A stretch of DNA of 64,000 nucleotides, taken from contig JAQFVV010006476.1 in the NCBI GenBank assembly GCA_028023455.1, positions 248,001 through 312,000 on the forward strand, written 5' to 3'. The notes under the pieces are model-generated. The model was not told where the DNA came from and did no database searches. It was given only the letters and a program-made list of their open reading frames with translations. Shown one piece after another: positions 11,170 through 21,125 of the stretch (the first letter of the stretch is position 1; each line of letters opens with the position of its first letter). The DNA is from Epiperipatus broadwayi. Taxonomy: Eukaryota > Onychophora > Udeonychophora > Euonychophora > Peripatidae. A program made the position numbers and the translations under genes.

Positions 11170-13894
11170 GCAAATTATCTTGTAGCTGGTAATAATGTTG
11201 CAAGTTATCTCATAATATTATCTGCTAATGTTAATGTATAAACATTATTTGAATTTTATCTACAATAATTTTACTTTCACAATTCCAAACAATTACAAAT
11301 AAGATACAGAACAATCAAAGTTTAATTAAATAAATTTTAGACAATAGAAACATAATTTTATTTTACTATTTCCTTTAAATACACTTTTACTGACTTAACA
11401 AAAGCAATTTGTCCTCCAAAACTCAATTGTTAAGCAAGAATATCATATGCAGAAAAATTACACTATAAGTTGGGAATATTACATTAAAAAAATAACTTGC
11501 AGAATACACATAAAAAAAAAACCCACTTAATTAACGTACGTTATATGCTTGTGTAAACTGTGTTGTGTGTATTATGCAGGCATTCACTGAAAATATATAT
11601 TTATGTAGGTAAGATAATGTAACTTAAATCTATGTAAAAAGTAAAAAAAAAAATCCATTTAGCTTCAAATTGTTCCATTCGCTAAACGTTGTTAACCAGT
11701 TTGATTTCCAAACTCAAAGATTTTCTTGACTTTTGCATGGTCATATTAGTTGCTACAATAACTTTAAACAGAATCTCTAAAAAAAATGCTTGTTTCTACT
11801 GTCCAAAAACCAGTGCAAAATAGACCGAGAAAATGCAACTAAATTAGCATTTAACAAGTTTTTTGCATTATCCAAAATGTTTTTCATTATGCTGAAAAAA
11901 AAATCCATACTGAAGTCATTTTTTTAAAAAATTGTACTACATATTATACTTTATTACTTATGTGTAATTATTAAAATACAATATTTAATAACAAATCATT
12001 GGATTGACCATAAAAACTGCTTTGACATCTCCAAACATTGGACTATCTAGTTCATCTGCATATCGCTTTGTTTCCTTGCCTTAAGTCCTCGTTCCGCATC
12101 TCGCATTACCGCTATGAATAAGAGGCAAATGGCCTCGAAAGCGCTCAGCATATAATAATTTATGGAAACTTTATAGCTTCTCGTTCAAGTGTTTCATATG
12201 CTTTTAATTTGTATATTTCATCATTAGTATAACAAGAGCCAAATAAACACACAATACACTGCAAAAACTTAATCACAGTCAACTTTAAAACAAATAATCT
12301 AATGTATATGAATTTGCATATTATAATCAATATTTAATGCTTTTGTTACAATGTTTACTGCGCTGATCTAAATAAATACGATAACTGTAACTGGTTTTTT
12401 GGGCACGACATGTCACTATTTTATCAAGTGCAGTAGCCATGTTTTTGCAATGACCTAGCAATTTGTAGAATAGCGTAGTACATTTTGATGGCAGAGTTAA
12501 GCTATTTAAGTAAAAATTAAAGGCATTAATCTTATTCACTTTATTTATATGGCATTTCCATCGTATACAATTTATTATTAATTGCATAAAATCATCCTCA
12601 CATTTCCTCCCAAAAAATGCAATTCAAATCCAATGGATAGCAATTTCGATTTGATTGAAATGAGCATTTGTAAAGATTTTGATCCAAAATTGATTGTCTG
12701 AAACTTTGGCCAAATATTTATACTGTACACAATTTAAAATTTAATATTGATAGTACATATGACCAAAAATTATTTTTAGTTTTATGCTAAATGAAATTTT
12801 TGTATTTTTTTTTTTTTTTACACATGATAATGTCTCCATTGCTTTGAATATCTGAAAAGAATTATGAGATAATTTAAAATGAAGGAAGCAAAGTGTTATT
12901 TTTAATTTACATTTAGTAATTTTTGATGTTAATTGTATGAATCTGAAACAATTTTACCCTCTTTGCCCCACCCTTTTTGAACTGAAAATATTTTAGATTA
13001 GTGATGGTAGCAGTTTCGATTTAGCAGAAAATTTTTAATTTAAAATTAACTGACTGAATATTTTAGCTAATATATGTATTGTACATTTTTACAGTACTGT
13101 CTTGATTTATATTCGTGTACTGAATGAATGTATTTATTTTCTGCTTTTGTAGTCATTAACAATGAAAATCTTTACATTGGATATGTCATTAATGAAATAC
13201 TAATTGTCTCATAAAATGCTGGATGAAAATAAAATAAAATATTGTACAATCATTAATAATATTTTAAGCTTATAATCAAAATATTGAATGCAGCACTATA
13301 ATGTTGCATTTTATGAATAAAATATTTGCCGTACAATTTCAACACAAAAGTCACTATTTTGCTTTAGGACGAGATGAATTTAATAATTACTCTATGACAT
13401 CAACAAACACTATTACAAAATGGCCATTAATTTTTTTTATTTTTATGATCGTTATAGTGAATAATTGATTAAAAATCAAAATAATGGGTACAAATTGATG
13501 ATCACTATTGTGAATCCTCGCATAAAAGCCAAACACTAAGCGGGATAAAGGTGTAATTTAATATGTATAAATATACGATGGCGGAAAAGGAAAGAATAAC
13601 AAAAATAAATTTAACTTATTGCCCCTTAAAAAAATTTATATATAGACTGTTCCTTTATATGTATTTTCCTTTTCATAACATATTAAAATTTTAATTCTTT
13701 TGATTTATCAATATTTCTTAAAATTATTTGATCTTAAAATGCAAATTAAATCATAATTTTTTTATCTCTTAAAATCAAAACAATATTTTAATTCTAATAA
13801 ATTCTGGGATAAGAGTTGTTTCTTATGGACAGGATAAAATGTGCATGTTCACTAACTACTCTCGATTAGTTTATGATCGAAAGCCAAAGAAAAT
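11170..13894. other. AT-rich gene-free stretch with one GC-richer repeat fragment
   Basis: Mostly featureless AT-rich DNA. A GC-richer island at about 12060-12155 contains GCTATGAATA, a small palindrome GAGGCAAATGGCCTC, and AAAGCGCTCAGC. The same arrangement, with a different palindrome, occurs on the minus strand at about 22980-23025, so it is a dispersed repeat. Confidence 0.5.
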
Positions 13895-13970
13895 GCAGGA
13901 TTAATGATGACATTTTACTTGCATGCTTACACCTGTAGATCACTTTCAAATGAAGATTATGTAAATCTTA
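13895..13970 (+). mobile_element. Short 5' fragment of the lineage 1 LINE
   Basis: The stretch TGATGACATTTTACTTGC...GTAGATCACTTTCAAATGAAGATTATG matches the start of the endonuclease region of copy C (50445-50505), the segment encoding MTTFYLGTYNCRSLSSEGRL. Only about 70 bp are recognisable. A 5' fragment without the 3' end is unusual for a LINE and implies a deletion or rearrangement after insertion. Confidence 0.5.
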
Positions 13971-14019
13971 ACCTATATATATTCAAACAAATATAAAACA
14001 TGCTTCCAAAAACAATTAA

Positions 14020-14965
14020 CATTATTTCAGTCAATAATTAAGCAATAGTTTATTTTAAAAATAGACATTATCATTTATGATGAATATTTAATAAACATTT
14101 TTAAAAGTGTATTTGATATTTGCAGCAAACATACTCCTCTTAGAAATATTTCTATTACCATATGTACATCTATGTTATCTCTTGAAATTTTCTGATGTTT
14201 AAAAATAGGAGTGTTTGACAAAAAGATCAACCAATTTCTTACTAGATATGTTTTAATCAATCAAATCTAGCATTATTAGTAGCACAGTAAATTAGCTGAG
14301 ACTTCAAAAACAGACATTCAATCTTTATTAAATATGGTTGCAAAGTTCAATATGGTCTTGAAGCTTGAAGGAAACTTTAGCGAAAATTTAATTAAAGATT
14401 CTTTTTATCAGCTTAACATTAATAATCAAAGCAGACTTTAAACAAATTCATTTTAACTACACTTGCTTTTTAAATAACATTTAAATATGTAATAATAATA
14501 ATATTATTTACCTATGCTCTCTATTAAAATTGTCCAATGCTTAATGAAAAAATCAACTGCTAGCTGGATATGTTCCTGTCATTCAACTTTGACATCATCG
14601 ATAGCATGGGAAATCAGTTGAAACTCCAATAAACTCTACTAAATATGCTTGCAAAGCCCAACATGATCTTAAAACTCGAATGCAAACTTTAGCAACAATT
14701 TAACTCAAGATTCCTCTGTGTATTGGTTTAATGTTAATAAATAAGGCAGAGTTTTTAAACAAATTCATTTTAACTAATCATGCTTTTTAAGCAACCATTT
14801 AAATATGTAATAATGCTTATATTACCTGCCCTATTAAAATTTTTCAGTATTTCAAAGAGCAATGTCTCACATGAAAAAATCAACTAACTTTTTGCTAGAT
14901 ATATGTTTATGTCAGTCAACCATCTGATTATCACTAGCATGATAAATTAGGTGACCAACATGTCT
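14020..14965. repeat. Diverged tandem repeat, units about 0.3 kb
   Basis: The segments 14261-14580 and 14581-14935 align along their length. Both contain a TAAATATG(G/C)TTGCAAAG block, CTTTAGC(G/A)A, AACAAATTCATTTTAACTA, GCTTTTTAA and AACATTTAAATATGTAATAAT-like blocks, and a GAAAAAATCAACT block. A third, less complete unit precedes them (ATCAACCAATTTCTTACTAGATATG near 14230). No coding signal. The array abuts the left arm of the Penelope-like element. Confidence 0.65.
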
Positions 14966-15144
14966 CTTTGATGTTTTTCTGAAAGTTTGTGGTGATGGTA
15001 TTTTAGTTGTATTTATATATTGGACTATTTCCATCATTTAATATGAAGTATTGAATGTCTTTAGAATAATTTAACTGTATTTAAATTTTCCAATTACATT
15101 CAACTGTTAGTAATAGCACATAGGTTAATACATGCACATTCTCT

Positions 15145-15270
15145 TCTTCAGGTGTTGCTAGCCTGACCAGTGATAGTACAAGTATGGGAATCAAACCAGG
15201 ACCCTTAGATTTTTGAATTTTAAGGTAATGCTCTAACTAACAGTTATCTTGCCAAAGGCAACAGTCAATA
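15145..15270 (-). repeat. tRNA-like module in the left PLE arm
   Basis: On the minus strand this reads AAGATAACTGTTAGTTAGAGCATTACC...GGTCCTGGTTTGATTCCC, the inverted mate of the better-preserved module at 16130-16230. It has an A-box-like GTTAGAGCATTACC and a B-box-like GGTTTGATTCC. Whether this is a SINE fused to the element or part of the terminal repeat itself cannot be decided from two copies. Confidence 0.5.
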
Positions 15271-15599
15271 GAAATTTCATACCCTTATCTATGAGGTTCC
15301 TCCTGATTTTTTTACTTTTCCTAAGAGCGAAGTTGTTTAGTGAATTCCATATACAATAAGAATATAGTTGTCTATTAAAGGCTTTATTTATTTTTTAATG
15401 ATAGCTGATGAGTAACCATTTTTCATAAGAGTTTGTTGTACAGAGATCTTTTCTTTTTTCAAATCACTGGTTTCTGGGAGTTTGTTCAGAAACCAGTGAT
15501 TTAAAAAAAGATCTCTATAAAATAAACTCTTATGAAAAATAGTTATTCATCAGCTGTCATTAAAAAGCCTTTTAATAGGCAACACAAAAGAATCATAAA

Positions 15600-16090
15600 A
15601 AAAAAAACAATTATTGGTACTGTAGTGTATCCATACATATTAAAAATAGTAGACAAATAAAAGAAAATCTGCAATCAGTATAACATTAGTAAAGCTTTTT
15701 ATAGCCATACCACAGGAGGAAATTTAACACCTACAAAAGCCTAAACTTGAAATGCTGAAAAGTGAAAACTGCATCTACGAAATACCATGTAAATGTGCAA
15801 GAATGTATATTGGCGAGACCAGTTGTCTCATGGAAAAGCAATTGCAAAAGCACAAACTGATAATTAGAAGAGAGAAAACAGATGTGTCTAAGATAACAGA
15901 TCATGTATGTACTAATGAACATATGTTGAATTGGGAAAATACAAAGATATTGAATAGAGAGGAAAAAATACAAAGAAGTTGTTCACATGGCAATGGAGAA
16001 TAATCCCTTAAGTTAACCTAGTGTAACTATACATAATGTATGGAAATCACTAATCAATTTTGCTCTTAGGAAAAGTGGAGAAATCTACAG
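15600..16090 (+). pseudogene. GIY-YIG endonuclease remnant of a Penelope-like element
   Basis: The frame at 15752-16003 reads CIYEIPCKCARMYIGETS near its start, the GIY-YIG core (Y-E-I-P-C then Y-I-G-E-T), followed by a KHK...RR helix, a DHVCTNEHMLNW block (the conserved H...H.. of PLE nucleases) and NREEK. The frame breaks near 15975. A neighbouring frame continues with VVHMAMENNPLS and then PSVTIHNVWKSLINFALRK, matching the usual PLE C-terminus. Upstream (15605-15745) the linker between RT and nuclease is readable with stops. In intact elements this nuclease makes the nick that primes reverse transcription. Here it is broken by a frameshift and stops, and no RT precedes it. Confidence 0.78.
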
Positions 16091-16129
16091 TAATCTTATA
16101 GATAAGTTGATAAAATTTCTGAGTTGCCT

Positions 16130-16230
16130 TTGGCAGGGTGGCTGAATTGGTTAGAACATTACCTTAAAATTCAATATTCATGAATCTAAAAGTCCAGGTT
16201 CGATTCACATGCTAATACTATCACTGGTCA
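16130..16230 (+). repeat. tRNA-like module in the right PLE arm
   Basis: Reads GGCAGGGTGGCTGAATTGG, then TTAGAACATTACC, and ends with the B-box-like AGGTTCGATTC about 60 bases later. The 5' part resembles a tRNA D-arm region with an A box (GGCTGAATTGGTTAGA) and the 3' part a T-arm. The distance between the boxes suits an internal Pol III promoter. The mate at 15145-15270 is inverted. Confidence 0.55.
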
Positions 16231-16561
16231 GTAATACCTGAAGAACAGAAAAGATTATACCATTCAAAACATTATGCATATACTAAGCCACATGCTAGTA
16301 ACTAACAGTTAAATATATTTGAAAAATTTAAATAAAGTTAATTTTTTTTTAAGACATTCAATATTTAATATTAGATAATAGAAATAGTCCAATATATAAT
16401 TATAGCTAAAGACTGTTTTGTATCAGGTTTACATTAATGAACAAGGCAGCTTGAAACAATAGAAAATTTCGATTCAGAGAGTAGACAAATAATGTTAGCA
16501 TTATTATGTATTTATGTGGTATTTAATTAATTACATATCTACATGGTTTTATAATATATAT

Positions 16562-16790
16562 TATAATATAGGGAGTGTACTAATAGCTCAAACAAGCTCT
16601 TATTGAGTATATATTTTAGATCTAGTGTCTGAATGTTCTAGCTCCTCATTGAGGTGAGCCAAAAGCTCAAGACCAATTGGTCTGGGGGCAGGAATATTCT
16701 AGAGATTATAAATATTTTTCTCTTACTGTACTTATCAATAGGAGCTTATTTGAGCTATTGGTATGCTCCCTATATTATATATTTGGAAAT
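16562..16790. mobile_element. MITE with about 45-bp terminal inverted repeats
   Basis: The left end TATAATATAGGGAGTGTACT, then AATAGCTCAAACAAGCTC, is matched by the reverse complement of the right end (about 16740-16788: GAGCTTATTTGAGCTATTGG, then CTCCCTATATTATATA). About 40 of 45 positions agree. The element is about 225 bp, has no meaningful frame, and is flanked by TA-rich sequence compatible with a TA target, as for Tc1/mariner-type MITEs. A 106-codon frame that crosses the right end has no recognisable content. Confidence 0.7.
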
Positions 16791-19320
16791 ACAAGCTTAT
16801 AAAAGCAATGTCACGCAATATATGACTTGCTTTATTGATTATATGCTCGGAAATGTATATACCCAAATGCCAAAATTATGTCAATTATATTTTTTAAATA
16901 TCCGATATCACCTATTTGATCATATATATGAAGCATGTACTCTTACTTACATGAACATTATTCACGGAATGTGAGTCAGCATCGTGATATTTACACCAAA
17001 CATTTGAATATAACTTTAGCTTCAATTTTCTGTTATCTGAGAAGCCATTATTTCAACAATATAATATATTTGAACAGATTTTATATTATTAACAAAAGCA
17101 CTCCATAATGTATTCAAATTTTAAAAAGAATGCAGACAACATATATAATTTTTTCTAATTATGTCAACCTTGGAGTATATATATATACACAAATACACAC
17201 ATACTTACAATAAAAATCTGTATTTCCATTATATTATTTTTTCCAGATGAATGATAAACACAGGAATTCTCTTAAATAAACACAGTAAAAAAAATAATTA
17301 ATAAAATAAGGTAAACAAGCCAAGTTTGTGTTAGATGTCAATGTAAAATACTAAATAAAAAAGTTAATGAATAGCAAAAAAAAAAAATTCAGTAAATCTT
17401 AAGTTTATTTTTCCCCGTTCATAATTTACAGTTAAAACCCAAATTTGATTTCAACTATAGGATTCATGTATACACATACTGAAAAAAAAAATTTTTTTTT
17501 TTAAACTTAATATTTGGAAATTTATAAAGCATTCTCTGAATGATTATAGATAGGTGTTACAATACCCTAAGTTCTTATTACATATAGGAACACAATTTTT
17601 ATTATTTTATTGTAACATTTTATGTTTTTTTTTTAAAAAAAGCACTTGGCCTTTTAAGAAGTCAATTTTGCAATAAACTATTTAGTACAATATATTTTAT
17701 ATGCAAGATTTAATTTTTATAATCATTTATAAATATAATAACTGATTTTTATTTTTAAATTAAAAAAAAAAAATCAGCAAACTTATTTTAAACCATTTTT
17801 ATTTGTTTATTCTTAAAAAACGTATATACTATACACAATTAAAAAAAATACATATATACTAAGATGGGAGCAGGATCAATTATTGCTTACTGATTAGATT
17901 TCACTAGTGATAATTTTATACTAGTGATGGATTAATTGATGTAATTTATCTCACAGATGATTGTATTCTTGCTACATTTTAAAATAAAATTTATATATAG
18001 CTTTACTATTTTTACAGAGGCAATTTTTGCCAATTCAATAAATGTGTTAATATTTATCTTTTGGAAAAAAATATTGTAATTATCTTTATGAAATATTCAT
18101 TTGACAAAAGACTTTTGGTTAAGATTTGCCTGTAAACAGAGATAATGATGTATAATTTATGTACATATTGTATATAATTTTAAGTCAACAATTTGTGGTT
18201 ATCAATATTCTAATATGTATATATTTATATATAAGAATATACACACACACATATATATCCACAAATATAAAATATTTTTCATTATTCCTCAAATTAAAAA
18301 AAAAAAAATCCATTTTCTAGAAGAAATTCCAAATCTAGTACACACATCACTGGCAAAGCAAATCATAAATTAACAGCTCTAAAAAAATATTTTAAAAAGA
18401 TATATATATATTTTCAAACAGAACTAAAATTAATTTCACACTGCAAATGTCATTTTCACAAAAGCCAAAAGTAGGCAATTATCTGAAATATTTCTATAGA
18501 CTATCAAGATCTTTGATTATTAAATATTTTTTTCCCTTGTGTTAATCTAACAATTTATGCAATCCGGATAATGAACAAAATCTTCACCACACTTTGGCAA
18601 TTTGATTGTTTCTTAATGTGTCTTCTTCACATGATATTTAGATGTATACTCTTATTTATACAATCTATTATCTGAAATTGATTTAATAACAGCTAAAAAA
18701 TACTAGTTTGCATTTTATCAAAATCAATTTTCCATTATTTTTTATTAAAATAAATGAAATTAATTTTTGCTTGAGGTAATAATTATATATATATAATTGC
18801 ATTTTTCTTTTTATTATCTGACCACCTTCAAGCTGCAGTGAAATACTTTTTGATCAGCAGAAAATAGATTTTAGAATCTTCAAATCATATTAATTACAAA
18901 TTTAATTTTTTTTTTTTTTAAAGTAAAATTATTTTTTTCAGAACCACTTCTTTTCTAAAATCTGTTTTCTTTTATATATATATAAAGCAGCCTTTGGAAA
19001 CATCAACCATCTCGCTGAATAATGGTAAAGCCAGCTTTAACCATGAACTTTATAGCTATTATAAAGATGATAACAAAGCAAAATTCTGGAATGTAACTTA
19101 AATTTACAACAGCTTGGAAGCTAGTTATCCTCTTTTCTTTTCTAAGAAATAAGAGAGAGAGAGAAAAAAAACTTTGCATCAATTCTAAGAATAAAAGTCA
19201 CCATAATTTACTTCCCTTTTCATAGTTCTGAGATAAGCCAGAACAGGGATTATTCATTTTATGAGAATTGCAATTTTAGTATCATTTTTTTTTACAATCC
19301 AGGTGTATTCATACTAAAAT
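16791..19320. other. AT-rich sequence downstream of the Nak gene
   Basis: No coding signal. It contains TATA/ACAC microsatellites at about 17178-17206 and 18217-18262. Part of the right side (below 19326) could be 3' UTR of the minus-strand kinase gene if a later poly(A) site is used. Confidence 0.5.
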
Positions 19321-19325
19321 ACTTG

Positions 19326-19339
19326 TTTATTTTTTTATT
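19326..19339 (-). terminator. Candidate poly(A) signals of the Nak gene
   Basis: Two AATAAA hexamers read on the minus strand (TTTATT on plus at 19326-19331 and 19334-19339), 50-65 bases after the stop codon. AATAAA is common in DNA this AT-rich, so the assignment rests on position alone. Confidence 0.45.
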
Positions 19340-19388
19340 AATGATGAAAAGCCGTAACATTTAAATGATACAATAGACATTTTTATAT

Positions 19389-21115
19389 TCATTTTCCTTT
19401 AAACGGATTAGATCGTTTTATATCAGATCCAGAAGTAGGTGGCAAATTATGTAGTCGATGAATGCTACTTGAAGAATTTCTTAAAGAGACTGCTGGAACC
19501 AAATTTTTGTTAGATGGTTCAGAATCTATAAATCCATGATTTACTACTAAATGAGAAATTGCAGTTGGTGGTACTACTTCTTCATCTGCCAAGCCTTCGA
19601 AACTCATATTTGAAAATGCATTTGTCACCCCTTCCCTAGTTAAATTGCTTTTAGCTTTAGATTTTTTACTATGCTTTCCTGAAGTATCTGATAAACGATG
19701 TTGACCTCTTTTGGAAATTCTAGGGCTAGGTTTGCTGCCTTCGCTACTCCCAGAACTATGGCTATCAGTTGAATCTCTTCTCAATCTACCACGACCGCTA
19801 CCATTTTTACGTCTCCGAGGAGTACTACTTTTTGATAAATTAGCTAAACTATTTAATTTCTTACGATCTAATTCTTTTTCATCGTAGCTAATCCCAGAAC
19901 CTTGCTTGGTTTGGCTAACAAGCTGAGGAATTTCATTAAAAGGAGATGATCCAAACAAATCTTGTTTATTCTTGATTTTATTTTGAATTTCATTACTTTC
20001 TTTATGAACAGCAGAAGAATCCATAGGTCCAACTATTCCTAAAGAAGGTTGATTTTTAAAAGAAAAATTTCCTACTTTTACATTTGTTGCTGAAAGTGAT
20101 TTTGGAGTTTTTGTAAAAGGAGTTGATCCAAAAGCATCAATAGGCAACTGTGTATTGGAAAGAGGCACTGCTGAAATAATTTGTTGAATATTTTCTTTAT
20201 TTTTTAATTGGGCAATATTATTTCCTTCTGGACTTTGTGAGGGAGATCGTATTTCACTATGTGGTGGAGTTATAGGTTTTGTAATAGAATCTTGTCTAAA
20301 TGGTTTGCTACCAAAAACATCAATTTCAGATTCAGATTTCATTATTAAGTTAATCACTGGATCTCCTGAATTTGTTGATTTTTTTGCAGACTTTTTGAAT
20401 GGAGCTTGCGCAAAAACATCTTGTTCATCTTCAGGACTGGTGGGTTTTGAACTTTTACCTGAGGGACTTCTTTTTTTAAAAGGAGCTGCACCAAATACAT
20501 CTACTTGGGTTGGTGGAGGAGAAAGTGGAGGAGTGTGACCAACAATCCCTGAGATTATTTTCTGGGTGGTAACAGTCTGGGAATGTGTTGCTGTAGGGAG
20601 ATGATGCTCACCATCTGATTGATCTTCTTCATCTTCTAATAAAGGTTTTTCACCACTTTCATGACCAAGAATTCGATCTTGTTCTAATGAAACAAATTCT
20701 TGGTCATGCTCAATTCCAGCGCTGAGTGAGTCCTGATAATCATCATAATCATATTCATCACTATCACTTTTTACTTCATCAAGCCTGGCTTCTGCCACAA
20801 TTTCTTCCTCCTCTGAAATATTGTCCTTGTGCAAGTCGCTGGCGGAACCAATCGAGTCATGATCATTCTCGTCGTGCAGGATGGGTTGGCTTTCAAATGT
20901 ATCATCATATTCATCAGTAGCAGGGCCCTGCATAGTGATATCCAACAGCTTCTCGTACTTGGTGCGATCTTCTATAGGAGCCCGAGCAAATGGTGATGAT
21001 CCCAAAAGTTTACTTTTGTCACTATCATGGGATTCACTGGAGTTTCCACTATTATGTCGGTGTCTAGAACCATCTTCAGAAGGAAATAGTTTGTAATCAG
21101 ATGACCCTTGGTCCC
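19389..21115 (-). CDS. Nak: Terminal exon of a Numb-associated kinase (Nak/AAK1/BMP2K family): disordered C-terminal region
   Basis: Nak-family kinases act in clathrin-mediated endocytosis, phosphorylating the AP-2 mu subunit. The kinase domain lies upstream of this exon and was not found in the window. The exon opens at 21115 after the acceptor TTCTTGTAG. Its first two bases finish a split codon, and about 574 codons follow to a TGA at 19391-19389. Numbered from the first full codon, an acidic stretch lies at about 97-130, followed by five repeats of D-[VAL]-F-[GA]-x-x-P-F at about 205, 232, 265, 326 and 385, plus a variant GSSPF at 38. A basic Arg/Ser-rich stretch lies at 430-490, TNAFSNMSFEGL at about 497, and an NPF motif seven residues from the end (NPFKGK). 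DxF-type repeats and NPF are AP-2/EH-domain binding motifs, fitting an endocytic adaptor tail. No stop or frameshift is seen, and codon use is richer in GC than the flanks. The family call is inferred from these motifs and the general layout. Confidence 0.82.
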
Positions 21116-21125
21116 CTACAAGAAA
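21116..21125 (-). promoter_or_regulatory. 3' splice acceptor of the Nak terminal exon
   Basis: On the minus strand TTTTCTTGTAG ends at 21116 with a short pyrimidine tract, immediately before the open frame GGGACCAAGGG. The intron phase is 1: one base of the split codon comes from the previous exon. Confidence 0.75.

Larger units (their letters stand above)
14995..16415 (+). mobile_element. Penelope-like retroelement remnant with inverted terminal arms
   Basis: The left arm (about 14995-15475) is the inverted counterpart of the right arm (about 15490-15585 plus 16025-16415). Matching pairs include AGACATTCAATA with TATTGAATGTCT, CTTTTCCTAAGAGC with GCTCTTAGGAAAAG, TGCCAAAGGCAAC with GTTGCCTTTGGCA, and AATCACTGGTTTCTG with CAGAAACCAGTGATT. 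The right arm is interrupted by 15586-16024, which encodes part of a GIY-YIG endonuclease. Penelope-like elements characteristically carry a C-terminal GIY-YIG nuclease and terminal repeats that can be inverted. The reverse transcriptase is absent, so this is a non-autonomous or truncated copy. Confidence 0.75.

Noticed and set aside
15752-16003. An independent small host gene encoding an 83-residue protein
   Set aside because: The GIY-YIG core, the frameshifted continuation matching PLE C-termini and the inverted arms show it is part of a Penelope-like element.
16654-16974. A 106-codon frame with hydrophobic stretches as a membrane protein
   Set aside because: It begins inside one terminal part of a MITE, crosses the other end, and is rich in AT-driven residues (I, L, Y, N).
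20305-21096. Plus-strand frames opposite the Nak exon
   Set aside because: They are complements of the well-supported minus-strand coding exon and have no motif of their own.
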